From: Circinella umbellata
Lineage: Eukaryota > Mucoromycota > Mucoromycetes > Mucorales > Lichtheimiaceae
Length of the DNA stretch: 64,000 nt
Assembly (NCBI GenBank): GCA_025093555.1
Contig: JAIWNF010000010.1
Location: forward strand, 62,001-126,000
Direction of reading: 5' to 3'
The position numbers were made by a program, and so were the translations under genes. This document shows, piece after piece, positions 10,765-22,503 of this stretch (position 1 is its first letter; each line of letters starts with the position of its first letter). The notes below the pieces were generated by a model, which saw only the letters and a program-made list of their open reading frames with translations, searched no databases and was not told the origin of the DNA.

Positions 10765-12657
10765 AGGAGGCAACAACAAAAAAGTTGTTCTTCCTTTATT
10801 CTTTTCGCATTATACTTGTATTTCTAGCATTAGTATTACTATTATTTAAGTGTTAATATTATTATATATCCTCTCTTCCCCTCTCTACTTCCACATCATG
10901 CAATCATCTAAACTTGTATATTTACTTTCTCTTTTCATCATATTTGCTTTTTTTTTTTTACGTTTCTCCTTTTATAACCTTTATTTTTATGTAAATATTC
11001 TCTATCCTATTTTTATACATATATATTTTTCTTTAAGTAAATAATAATAATAATACCATGATTATTATATAAGTTAAAAACATTATTTGAGTTGACTCCA
11101 ACATTGGCTTCAAATGCAAATACATGCATGAATATTTTTTTTGCAACATAATTTATTATTTTGCTTACTATGAAAAGAACCTTCTTCATAAAGATATCTC
11201 GAATGAACTTAAAAAAAAAAAAGATATTCTCTCTTTTAAACGGAAAAGGACAAATTATATTTGTTTATATAAATTATTTTTATTTTATTTTCAAAAGAAA
11301 AAAAAAATGGCGTATTTCTTTCTTCTCTTCATATAATTCTTACAGAGAATTTCCGACAGGAAAAGCTGAAAAAGGAAAAGAATGGAGATCGTCGTTATAG
11401 TTTGTATAGTTTGTATGTATAGTACTTACTATCAAAGCTGATAGGCAACAAGCACTACATACATTTTATACACAATGAAAAAGATGCACGTGGATCTTGT
11501 TTTCCGACTTAATGTTGAGTAATGCAATCCAATTGATTTGTTGTTATTGTAAACAAACAAAACGGAGTTAGGTGTCATTGGTTTATCAGTAGTGGGAAAA
11601 TAAGGTACATACATTATGGAACACATAAAAACTGAACCATGATAATCCCACCGCAAAAAAGATATTCCTGAAAGATATGGTGTATGATTGACTAGCAGTC
11701 ATTCCATTCTTCCGATAAATAGTTGTTTACTACTTCCTGTATTTGTCCGATGCTAATCGAATAATTGATCCTACTTCTATACTTGCATACGCACCAAATA
11801 CATCCCTTCATGTACTACTCTTATGATCTTGTTTTATTCAAAAAGAAACGTGTATATTACAATTTATATGTGCCATATAAGATTTCCAAAGAAGATGGTT
11901 GACGAATAAATACAATTCATTCATGGTTTTCTTTTGAAAAGTTAAACCTGTAAAGTTAAAGTGTAATTGACTTCCTGATAGAAAAATATGTCTTTTGATC
12001 GATACACACGAAAGAACATGATACCACTTTACTCGCAAGCTGAATAGATTGGGCATACGTAGCAAAAAGAAAAGAATGGATCATCATTATGAATATATAC
12101 CACATATGGTGTAAGCGGCTGAAGAGTCACCTCTCCTTATAGTAATCCGATTAGGTTTTATACACATTTGTACAATAGAGCTCCCTTTAATAGGAATAAA
12201 GGTAATAATAGTCCTGTATTATTTTCAAGTGAGTTGTGTACCATAATATTAATATTACTCTACCATATCTATAAATTACCTGATGATAGTGCATACGTTT
12301 TTGGTAGTATATTATATTGTGTACCATTCAAAGCAAAAATCACACATATATCTTTACGTGAGAAAATTAGAGTCTAAAACATATACGAGTATATGTATGC
12401 CTTTTTTTCCATTCATTTTTTTTTTTGTGGTTTTCAATTTTATATTAACTCTCACAAGTTAATATGCTTCACAAAGTCCTGAATTTTATTAATATACCTG
12501 TCCTTAATAGGAATATTCAAAAAATTCATTACGGCTGACTAAAAATATTAATGCTACCAAGAAACTACTTTTATTTTATTTTATTTTTTTTTTTTTTTGC
12601 ATAGCTATCTCTTCTTTTCGTCTTTCCTATCTTTTTTTTTTTCATAATAATAAACAA
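10711..12657. other. Gene-free AT-rich intergenic stretch
   Basis: The stretch holds a (CAA)n run at about 10735-10762, long T tracts and A tracts, but no family-like coding sequence. The last 100 bases are a pyrimidine-rich leader in front of the SDR gene, as is common upstream of fungal start codons. Confidence 0.55.
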
Positions 12658-14113
12658 TGTCACAAGTTGTCTTAATTACGGGCTGTACCGAAGGCGGTAT
12701 TGGTAAGAGGAAAAAAAAAGGACGCGTAGTAACATTATTTATGATTTCTGATTCAACTTTTTTTTTTGTCTCTTCTTTCATTTCCTAGGCAGTGGACTTT
12801 GTCGAGAGTTTATAAATAAGGGATTTAAAGTATATGCTACAGCAAGACGCATTGAAAGCATGAATGGTCTTGAAGGTAAATGAACAAGGTTTTATTATAA
12901 TTAGAAAAAGAACAATATACTTTTTTTGGTTCAGCTGGTTCCCATTGGAGATGGAATTAGTTGTCATGACGATTATTCCAAGTTTAACACGAAATACTCT
13001 GGGGATATTAATTAGGTTGTGAAAAGTTGGCTTTGGACGTAACTGATCAACAATCAGTTGACTCAACTGTTCAGGTACCTAATATACATGTATATCTTTT
13101 TTTTTTTTTTGAAACTCAAAACTAATTCAATTTATATGCAAATTTATATAATAGAGAGTTATTGATGAAGCTGGACATATTGGTAAGTTATTTTAAATAT
13201 TTATATGAAGAAGTGAAAAATATATATTTCAAATATTGATAAATAATATTTCATTCTGTTATGATAGATATTTTGATTAATAATGCAGGTGCACCGTAAG
13301 TTCAGTTTAGTTTTCTTTTTTATCAACCTTAACACCATGATAAATATGATATTATATACAAAAAAAAAAAAACGACCAATAATTTGATGTTATGTAAACT
13401 TATTTATCTATATAGTGGTGTGGGAGCTTTGCTGGATATTGATTTGGATACTGCTCGCAAATGTGTAGAAGTAAATGTTTTTGGTTTACTTGCTATGAGT
13501 CGTGCTGTTGCCAAACATATGGTTAAGCGTGGATCTGGAAAAATTGCCAATGTTGGTTCCATTGTCGGTTATGCAAGTACTCCATGGGCAGGTATTTATT
13601 CAATGTCGAAGGCTGCTGTACATTCATTATCAGATACCTTACGTATAGAGTTGGCACCCTTTGGTATTCAAACTGTTGTTATTGCTCCTGGATCAATTAC
13701 ATCAAACTTTGGCAAGAATTCAACCAATATGATTAGCATACCTGAAGGTATATAAATGACAACCAATTACGATTTTATGAGTGAACGAAGGGAATCAGGG
13801 ATTTGTTTTTTTTTAAAAATATAAAAACTTATTGAGCGATTGTTGTTCTTTATTAGATTCATTCTATACATCCGTTGCCAAATTTATTTATGCTCGAGCA
13901 AATATGTCACAAGGCCCCAATTCTACTCCTAACAGTGTATTTGCTGCCTATGTTGTTAGCAAGCTCTTGAGACGATCCCCTCCTCATTATATCACCTATG
14001 GAACTAATTCATTTACATTCTGGTTATTCTATTATTTTCCATCCTTTGTTCGTGATTTTATTTTGAGCAGAAGACTTGGTGTCAATCAACTCAAACTAGT
14101 TACCAACAACTAA
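12658..14113 (+). CDS. Short-chain dehydrogenase/reductase, AYR1-like (1-acyl-DHAP reductase type)
   Basis: Seven exons: 12658-12703, 12789-12875, 13016-13074, 13155-13182, 13268-13295, 13416-13747, 13857-14113, giving 278 residues. Two exons are only 28 bases. The Rossmann NADP(H) site reads TGCTEGGIGSGL near the N terminus, followed by the structural NNAG motif. The catalytic Ser is in NVGSIVGYAS, and the Tyr/Lys pair is in YSMSKAA. A hydrophobic C-terminal part (FTFWLFYYFPSF) suggests membrane association, as for yeast Ayr1, which reduces 1-acyl-dihydroxyacetone phosphate on lipid droplets and ER. The fold assignment is firm; the exact substrate is inferred from the GCTEGGIG signature. The gene converges on the MTHFR gene, with 601 bases between stop codons. 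Confidence 0.9.
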
Positions 14114-14714
14114 CAAGATAAGGTATTCTTATAGATACTTACTTCTTAAACTCTCACCAAACGATGTAATAAAACAAGATAAAATGTACAAATAAACGAA
14201 TAGTTTTACTGTTGAAGATTTTTTTTTTTTTACTTTTTATTATCAATGTTAGATAAAAATAGATAGGATAAAAGGATAAAGGAAGAAAACTGTTTACAAT
14301 TAAAGGTGTCTGTTGAAGAAGACAACGGAATATACTCGCTCATTTACAATTATAGGGGGGAAAGAGAGAATAAACATGCCAGCCCCTGGGGTAGTTGAAT
14401 ACAAACAAAGAAAGAAAGAAAAAAACAAAATAAGAACAAAGGAAGATAAAAAGAGAGAAAGAAAGAAAGAAAGAAAGAAAATAGGGAAGAAGGGGGGGAT
14501 TAATAAAGTTTAGAGGGAATGTATGTTGAATACAATAATAAAGAGAGTTGGAAAGATATTATATTTAAAATTTTATATCATGAATGACTTTTTTTTTTGG
14601 GTGAGGTTGTAATGGTTTGATGTCTTTTTTGTATAACGTGGAAAATAAAAGGAAAAGAAGGAAAGGATATAAGATAATATAAATATTAAATATGTATAAT
14701 AATAAATTATAGAT
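14114..14714. other. Shared 3' region between convergent SDR and MTHFR genes
   Basis: No gene is seen. The stretch is purine-rich on the plus strand, with a (GAAA)n run near 14457-14480, and includes the 3' untranslated regions of both converging genes. A Lys/Glu-rich open frame here is a translation of the GAAA repeat. Confidence 0.7.
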
Positions 14715-17103
14715 TTATGGGATCAAATCAAAAAGATGTTGAGTCTTTTTGGCAATTTGATCTACTTCAAGATCAAAAAGTCCCCAAATACCATTTTCAT
14801 CTTGGAAATCGTTATGAACAATATTGACAAGATACCAGTTGTTCATGATATCCAAAGTGATCTTGGCAGATTCACTTTCACGATCATAAATACGTGCCCA
14901 TTCGCTCCAAAGTTCAAATGCTTCATCCTTCCAAGCCATAAATGCCATTGATTCAACAATAGTAGGTTGAATAATTTCCTTACCAGGGAAAACACCCCAG
15001 GTGACGGCGGTAGGTTGATCATTTTGAGTGTTGGTCTTTAAATCACCTCGCTTGTTGACGGCATAATAAGTAACTTGAGGATTCTTGCTGATCTTAGTGG
15101 TTAATTCTTCCAACTTTTCAGGTGAAACAAAGAATTCCAAGTAGGCCTTTTGGTAAACATAACCATTCTTGGGACCCCAACCGTAAACATCATGAGAGCT
15201 CTTGACACCATTCACAGCAGGTTGTGAGTTAATAGTAAGATAACCAAGTAAATTGATACCAGCCAATCGTTGACGAATAATTTCAGTTTCTGGTTCAAGT
15301 TGTTGAGCACTCCATGGGATACCGGAAATGACACCCTTACAGTATTTGGCAAAAGTCAATGCAACATCGTCAGCAGACTTAGGTTCACCCCACATCTTAA
15401 GACAATCTTGAGTGGGATACTTGAGTGAAACACCCCAACCATCCAATTCACCAAAGGCTATATAATAAAATAATAGGAAAGAAAAAACCCCCAGGTTACA
15501 AGGTAAGATTTCGTTTAGTAAAATTGCATAATTTTTTTTTTCGCTGTTCCTTTTTCATTCTCATAAATTAATATAAATATAACATACCAGGTGAACGAGA
15601 ATCACCCCATCTTCCGTTAGGATATTCATCCCAGGATTCGGTACGTTGAATATAACTCTTTTGACGATTCTTCCAGAAAATAGGACGAACATTTTCCTTT
15701 GCACGCTTGCTGGTCAAAGACTAGGAAAAAAAAAAGAAAAAGGTTAAAATTGGTTTTTCCCACATGACAAAAATTTTCATTGTTTTCAAAGTGAGAACCC
15801 TCCTCCCTAAAAAAAGAATTATAATGAATTACTTACTGGATTCCAGGGCAATGGCTTGACACTTTCAGTAGTGGGAACAAGATCCAAACGTTCAAGAATC
15901 AAACGAGAACTTCTTTCAAGATTGAAAGTATAAATATGGAAACCATTAATACCAGCTTCTCTGAATTTGTTGATAAAGTCAACAGATAAATTGATACCAT
16001 ATTCCTTGACAGCTGAATCATCATCCTTGATAGGTTCAAGATCGTCCCAAACCTTTTGAGGAACAGCATTGTTACTGAATGAAATGACACGCTTAAGACC
16101 ATTATAGTTTTGAATAGGGAAAATACCAGGAAGAATTGGACATTTGATACCAATGTCACGACATCTCTTAACAAAGTCAAGGAAAACTTCAGCATCAAAA
16201 AAGAGTTGAGTGACAATTACATCAGCACCTGCATCAACTTTTTCTTTCAAATAACGCAAATCAGCTTCTTTGTCGGGGTTATCAATATGACCTTCAGGGT
16301 AGCCTAAAAAGAAAAATAGGGTTCATTTAGTACCACCTTATTTTTTTTTTTTTTTTTACACATGCCATTTGTCGGTTCTTATATATTTCCCCACTCAAAA
16401 AATAAAAATGTATTTACCAGCAACAGCGATACAAAAGTAATCACCATATTGTTTACGAATATATTTAACTAAATCAATAGCATGTTCGAAACCATTCTCA
16501 ACAGATTCCCAATTCGTTTGACCTTTAGGAGGATCACCACGTAAAGCGAGGATGTTTTGACAACCACAATTTTTAGCAGCCTAAATGGGAAATACCAAAA
16601 TTATTTTTTATCAGTTATTTTTTTCATCAAACAACTTTTTTTTTTTTCATTATATAATTATAAACAAGTTCGCGTTAGTTTATGTATGATTTACCTTGAG
16701 AGCATCATCAATTTTTTCAATAGGCATATTGGTACACGTCAAATGCATCATTGTTTCGAGACCATATACAGATTGGGCTGTTGAGACAAGTTCGGTTGTC
16801 AAGTCAGCAGAAGTACCACCAGCGCCCCAGGTAACGTCAATGAACTCTGGACCAAAACGTTGCATTCTTTCCATACGATCATATAAATTTTGGACACCCT
16901 AAATTTCATTTATTTTTAATATTGTATTGTTGTTAAGAAAGAATTTGGGTCGCGTCTAAATCAAATGTACACAAGATGACCAAAAGATAAAAAATAATAA
17001 TAATAAAAAAAATTACCTGAGCTGTCTTTGGAGGGAAATATTCAAAAGAATAATAGAAACGACCTTCGCTTTCTGCTTTAGCAATCTTGTCAATTACTTT
17101 CAT
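14715..17103 (-). CDS. MTHFR: Methylenetetrahydrofolate reductase
   Basis: Six exons, read from 17103 down: 17017-17103, 16695-16898, 16418-16580, 15837-16303, 15588-15720, 14715-15457; 598 residues, normal for fungal MTHFR. The N-terminal FAD-binding barrel shows [37 protein letters not shown] and VTQLFFD. A linker ([11 protein letters not shown]) leads to the C-terminal regulatory half with WGEPKSADD and [14 protein letters not shown], the part that senses AdoMet in eukaryotes. It reduces 5,10-methylene-THF to 5-methyl-THF for methionine synthesis in the cytosol. Yeast has two paralogues, Met12 and Met13, and I cannot say which this matches better. An E2F/MBF-like site with an adjoining CCAAT sequence lies about 80 bases upstream. 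Confidence 0.97.
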
Positions 17104-17182
17104 ATTTAATATAATAAACTAGAGAAAAGGGGGAGAAGAAAAGAAAAAAAAAACAGGGACCGCAGAAAAAAAGAAAAAGTGT

Positions 17183-17197
17183 ATTGGGCGCCAAAAA
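17183..17197 (-). promoter_or_regulatory. E2F/MBF-like site overlapping a CCAAT sequence upstream of MTHFR
   Basis: On the minus strand the sequence reads TTTTTGGCGCCCAAT, about 80 bases upstream of the MTHFR start codon. TTTTGGCGCC fits the E2F consensus TTTSSCGC, and CCAAT is the NF-Y/HAP core. This is motif recognition only; G1/S control of folate genes is known in other eukaryotes. Confidence 0.35.
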
Positions 17198-17589
17198 TGG
17201 GTGGGAAAGATCTCTTATTGGATCCTTTCATCTAAAATGACATTGTCATAATATATCCTCCGACAACAAAACCATCTCTTTTTATCTATAATAGGGTGAC
17301 TTGTTTTTACACAAAGCAATTGTCTCAGAATCAGGTACATCATGCGTTGTTCAATCAACGTTTGATAAGTAAAGCTTTTAACCAATAACATCTTTTTATG
17401 AAGTATTCGTCATTTGAGCTGTGTGCGCGGATAGAAAGACAGCTTTCTCTATTTTGTTTTACAGTGTTTTTCCTTTCAGACTTTTAGATTTGATTTTTAA
17501 ATTCAGACACAAAGTTTTATTTTTCAGACGAACAGAAGTTTGCTTTTCAGATTTTGTGATAAGACTTTTATTATGCTTATATTCAGATT

Positions 17590-18812
17590 CTATTTCAATA
17601 TCGTGATGACGTACCACGAGCTTTGTTGCGAGACTTGTCAATGAGAGCATAAAAGTTGAAGATGGGAATCGCAAAACCGTCATCAATACTAGTTGATTCA
17701 ACATTGGGAGTAGCGTCAGTAACATTGCATTGGTTCCAAAAGCAGCGACCAATGTTGGACAACATATCAAGGTTCTTGGGAGAGGCGAACGAGTGAAGCT
17801 CCGACAGGGAAGAATCAACGGCCATAGCGCCAATTTCGGTCTTTGTGTACAAGAGTTTGTGCTGCTTACGGACAGCGAAGAAGGAGATATAGAAGCCATT
17901 GAGCATAAACGCAAGACAACCACTCAAATGGCATTTGTCGATTGCCCTTTTTGATGCGATTCCCAGGCGAAGAATGTCCATACAAACAGAGTGTTTTTGT
18001 TGCTGTATCAGTGTTGAGATAATTGCGTCGATTCGGATATCAGACTCTTCTTCAGATGATGATTTGCTGACCTATCGCAGTGCTACATTTCGGTCTTGGT
18101 TGGCAATAGTTTCAGAGAGGAGTGCATCATAATAAGTGGTTTGTAATTCAATTTCATCGAATTTGTCCAAGTTCAGCAGTCGATTTCGTGGTAGTTTGGC
18201 AGGCTATCGTAAAAACGTTCTCTTATGATTTTTATATTACCACTTACAGATTAGCAATTCCTTCCACAACACAGGCTTTGTTTCCAGTCATGCGAGCGGA
18301 GACAGAAGATCCAGCTTGGCTTCCCTTACTGATTTCGTCTTGGGGGCCTCGTGTCCCAGTGTAATGGAAGAGTACACTACGATAAAGAAAGCCAATGCCA
18401 ACAGGTCCCCCGGTTCAAGTCCTAGCAAATGCCATCTCAAGTTTTTAAATGGTCAGTATATATAGTTATATATCTGTTTGGTAAAAAAAAGTATGTCATA
18501 TTTACGTCTGCCCAACCACTGTTATAATGAAATTTCAGTGGCCGTCAATAAAATTCACTTCACATGCTGTGAATTCTTAGACTTTGTCTTGACATCAATC
18601 CCATATATGGTTCGCATAATGATCATGAATTCGTCATCTGTGAGTCAGTTGCTCTCAGTAGAGTCAGTTGTTTCCATCAAATCACTGAGAATGTGGTTAC
18701 ATAGGGAGTGTAATGTCGCTAGGCCAAAAACTTGGGACTTGAGTGTGCTGTGTTCATTTGGTGCCAGAAAAAGAATGTCGGTCAGTTTCGATCTTGAACA
18801 TTTTTTAGGCAT
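17590..18812 (-). pseudogene. Decayed coding region of unknown family
   Basis: Two protein-like tracts lie in minus orientation. The upstream one, from an ATG at 18812 (MPKKCSRSKLTDILF), runs about 85 codons with one in-frame TGA near 18645 and ends near 18558. The second, about 18203 down to 17590, keeps a single frame of about 200 codons (LDKFDEIELQTTYYDALL ... DILRLGIASKRAIDKCH) with one in-frame TAG near 18078. Complexity and codon pattern look coding, unlike the AT-rich flanks. I do not recognise the family. The neighbouring relic transposase and tRNA-like sequence suggest a graveyard of mobile DNA. Whether the two tracts were one gene is inference. Confidence 0.4.
18345..18433 (+). other. 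tRNA-like sequence with a good B box (tRNA relic or SINE-like head)
   Basis: GGTTCAAGTCC at 18412-18422 matches the RNA polymerase III B box (GGTTCRANYCC) exactly. An A-box-like TGTCCCAGTGTAATGG lies at 18352-18367, at about the right distance. The acceptor arm pairs only partly (GGC with GCC), and no clean anticodon stem forms, so it is not called as a working tRNA. Confidence 0.3.
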
Positions 18813-19009
18813 TCTTGCAGCCTTTCTTTGCAGTCTTTTTGCAGCCTTATTGCTCCTACACCTATCATTTTCGTTGTGAAAATCCGTTAATGTTTGGTAA
18901 ATCAAAAAAAAAAAAAAACCATCGTGACAATAAAAAACCGACATTCTTTTACTTGTTTCTTCTGCTTTGCTGGCATTGGATGAAGTTATTGGTGACCGAT
19001 ACATGCATT

Positions 19010-19335
19010 CTTTATTTCGGCATTTCTCCCAACACGTATATGAGCATGAAACGAAACCTTTGAAGTGACTCTTTTCTATATCCTACCTGCAAAAACCTAT
19101 GGGCGCTTAACCTTATTCTTTGCCACTGCTCAAAATTGTTCGATTGGATTAAATTCACAGGAGAGTAAGCGGGAAGATACATACATTGATAGCCTCGGTA
19201 TTCCCTATACTTCTTTATGTTTTCATGTGTATGAATGAGGTGCATTATCCATAAGTGCTATGTGTCTATTTGGGTCGTTTATTATTTTCAATTTAAATGG
19301 CCGAAAACCAACATGCCGCTTTAACATCCGAAAAC
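19010..19335 (-). pseudogene. Relic Tc1/mariner-type transposase fragment (DDE_3)
   Basis: Read on the minus strand from about 19335, the frame gives LKIINDPNRHIALMDNAPHS, containing the second catalytic Asp motif MDNAP. A stop follows SYT, and a shift of one base resumes HENIKKYREYRGYQC and MYLPAYSP, the Tc1/mariner block that precedes the third acidic residue. After LPAYSP the usual NPIE is replaced by VNLIQSN, so the catalytic centre is lost. Only the C-terminal third is seen, and no flanking inverted repeats were found. Confidence 0.8.
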
Positions 19336-22300
19336 TGTGAAGTCGATCCTTTTTTTCTATTTTCCATTGTTAAGATAAAAATAACAAGAAGTTGTCGTGT
19401 TTCATTATAGAAACCAAAATAAAAAAGTCTCCTTTTTTTTTTTTGGTATCCCGCGTTATTTTTTTTTAAAAGAAATTCTTTGTCTGTGCAACATTACATA
19501 ACAACAAATTCTGCATAAGAGAAGAGATTGGGCTGCTAATAGGCAACAGTAAATTTCAATATACACAACGACTACTTTTATACTGTCAGTAATATTATAC
19601 ATGAGATTCTAAATACAATAAGAATGATATGTTCTTTTAATGCTATTAATTAATAACGATTCAATATGAATTTAAGCCTTTATATCCCAACCCCTTTGGG
19701 GTTTGTTTTTTTGGAGGATCATAGCTGCTTTTACCTATTTTAAGTAATTTTACAGGCTGATAGATAAGCACTGTTATGCTATTATAAAAATATTGATCTA
19801 CTCTTATAGTTGCCAATGATTATTTTTATCAGAAGTATCATATTCTTGCTGAATAAGAAAATCGTTTTGTTTGTTTTAAACAAGTAAAGCGTAAAAATTC
19901 AAACAAACGATACTTTTTATCATACCAATTCTATTATTAAATGTATATCGTGAGGTTAAGTGTAAAGCTTTAAAAAGGGAAAGATATAAGTATGTGTAAA
20001 ACCATTATTCAAATTCACCGGGTAATATGGTTAGCTTGTATCTCATTTACGGACTACATATTGATGAAACTACTGTACGTAGCCAAGAACTATTTCATTG
20101 GAGCTCATCGTTGTCGTCTTTTTAGAACGGTAAGCCATTTCAAAAAGATGACTAAATATATGGCAATAGCATTTTTTTTTTATTGGAGATGAACAGCGTT
20201 ATTATTCCGATGCACAATAAATAACAATGCACTCAAAGCATCAAAATATTGTCCTTATTTTTATAAGAACTGCAAAATAAAAACGATGCTCTTACAAGAC
20301 AAAGAAGCATCACGTCGTGGTTAATGAAGGCAATTACAAACGATATCTATTATAAATATACTTGTTGTCGCCAGATTATCATATAGAAAGTATTCAAAGG
20401 AAAATTATAAAATCATAAGCTACATTAAGTTTAACACCAAAAAGTCAACTGCAGTAAATACTTTGGGAACTGCTTCAAAGTGGTATTCTATACGTCTCTG
20501 ACGGCGTTGGATGATAGCGACAAATAAGAATTTTATTCATTGGTAATTGATATTCGTTTCCGATATGTTTTCATAAATTATATTTCCGTATACTACAGAA
20601 GAGGTAGCCTTTTACATTCAAGTTGATACAATGATTTGATCAGCATATTTTTATATATGTAACATATATATATATACATATGACATACTAATTGTTTTTA
20701 TAAATTGAATCCAAAAATGAGTAGCATAATTTGAATGAAATAAGATTAGCTTGACAAAAAGATGGTTGCATAAAGAAAAGATTGCTTGTTAAACTATATT
20801 TTATGACACCTTTGAATACCAAGTGCACAATGTAACCGACATATCATACAAACATTGCAAAACACACACACACACGCAAAATAATGAGTGAAATCAAACT
20901 ACCAATTGTTCTAACAGCATAGCAGGTAATTAGTACAAACATTATGTTTATCATACTAATTAGGAATTTTCTCCTATCATAAATATAGTTTACTGAAGCA
21001 TTTTGTAGGCTGTGAAATTGATGAGATAGGTTTTTTTAAAGTGGTTATAAAATCTTATATAGTAGATTGTTGTTCATTTGATTAGCTTTCGTGATAACCA
21101 GTAATTTTTATACTATTTAAGCAATAAAGAGCTTGCGTCATAAGAAATAGACTCATATTAATAAATCCAAACGATCGCAAACTTATTTTATCACAATGTC
21201 ACTTAAGGTTGACACGTAAATACCTTCATCATAAGTTCCTTTCACACATTATTTCCATCCAAACGTACGTATCCAAAGTGCAAAGTGAACTAAGTCAATA
21301 ATGCTTCGCTTTTTTTTTTTGTTACTGTAGCGGTTATTCATTACAACTGACCTTTTATATTATTGTTTTTCCGACAGAAGATAATACATTTTAAATAGAT
21401 ATATTTGCGTAAAATGGCATATACAAACGGCAAAATCAGCATGAAACAATGATTTAGTTAAACTGATTATAAGTCTAATTTATTGTAAATAGTTGGATTT
21501 TGATTATTATTATTTTACATATAAATGCGGTAAACAAATTATCGTGCACTGTGCCAAAATAATAATATTTACATCCACTCCTGATCTCAGTTTATACAGT
21601 TCATTCTAGCTTATAATACATGAGCTGTATAATACTAAGCTCAAATATTTTTTTTAGATTATTCATTGCACGTTGGCTTAATCAGTGAGATTGCGCATAG
21701 TGAATGAAGGGATGTTTGACCAGTTATTCGGGTGCTCCTTTTTTTACATTATTTTCCATTTATAATGTAAAAAAAGGAAGCTCGCGTGATTTCTGTTTTT
21801 GAAGTCTGTGCAACATCATATCAACAACAAATATATATTCTATGATATGATATTTATGCATAAATAAAACAAATTGATCACTTGAGAAAAGTAAAAGGAG
21901 GGACGTATACGTAACATATATACAATAACAATCGATCATATGTATTAGGCCACTTATTGGAAACATGTATCAAATATTAGATTTAATAATGATTTAAACT
22001 TTGCGTATCATTAATTTTCAATCGATGATAATTTCTTAAATATTTATAAATAAAATTGTTCATAACAGTTGAATTATATATGACTTCTTCTTTTTCATGT
22101 CAGCTTCAATATATACTCTATATATACATAGAACAGCTTATTATAAAAGTAAAAATGGAATTATATATTATTATTAATGTTGTTATAAGCTTTTCTCTAG
22201 CTTTTTGTATTAAGTATAATTGTATTATTTATTTCTTGTTGTGGAAAGTAAAAAAGAGGTATAATAATACGAGTTGTATTTGGTTTTAATTAAAACCAAT

Positions 22301-22503
22301 ATATAAACATGTTTTGAACGGGAAGAAAAGACTCGATCATAATAACAATAATATACATTTCTATTTTCCCACCCTTCTTTTTTTTGTTGAAAAAAAAAAG
22401 CATTCTCATCCTTCTATATAATGTAATGAAACCAATAATAGTTATATTACGATACAAAAGAATCCTCACAAAAAAAAAAGAGAAACATTGATTGATCTGA
22501 TTT
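19336..22503. other. Gene-free AT-rich stretch
   Basis: No family-like coding sequence is seen. It holds AT repeats near 20655-20690, an AC run near 20865, and a strong hairpin at 21737-21777. Open frames here are short and AT-rich. Confidence 0.55.
21737..21777. repeat. Strong inverted repeat / hairpin
   Basis: CCTTTTTTTACATTAT (21737-21752) is perfectly complementary to ATAATGTAAAAAAAGG (21762-21777) across a 9-base spacer. It lies in gene-free DNA and may be a foldback remnant. Confidence 0.8.
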
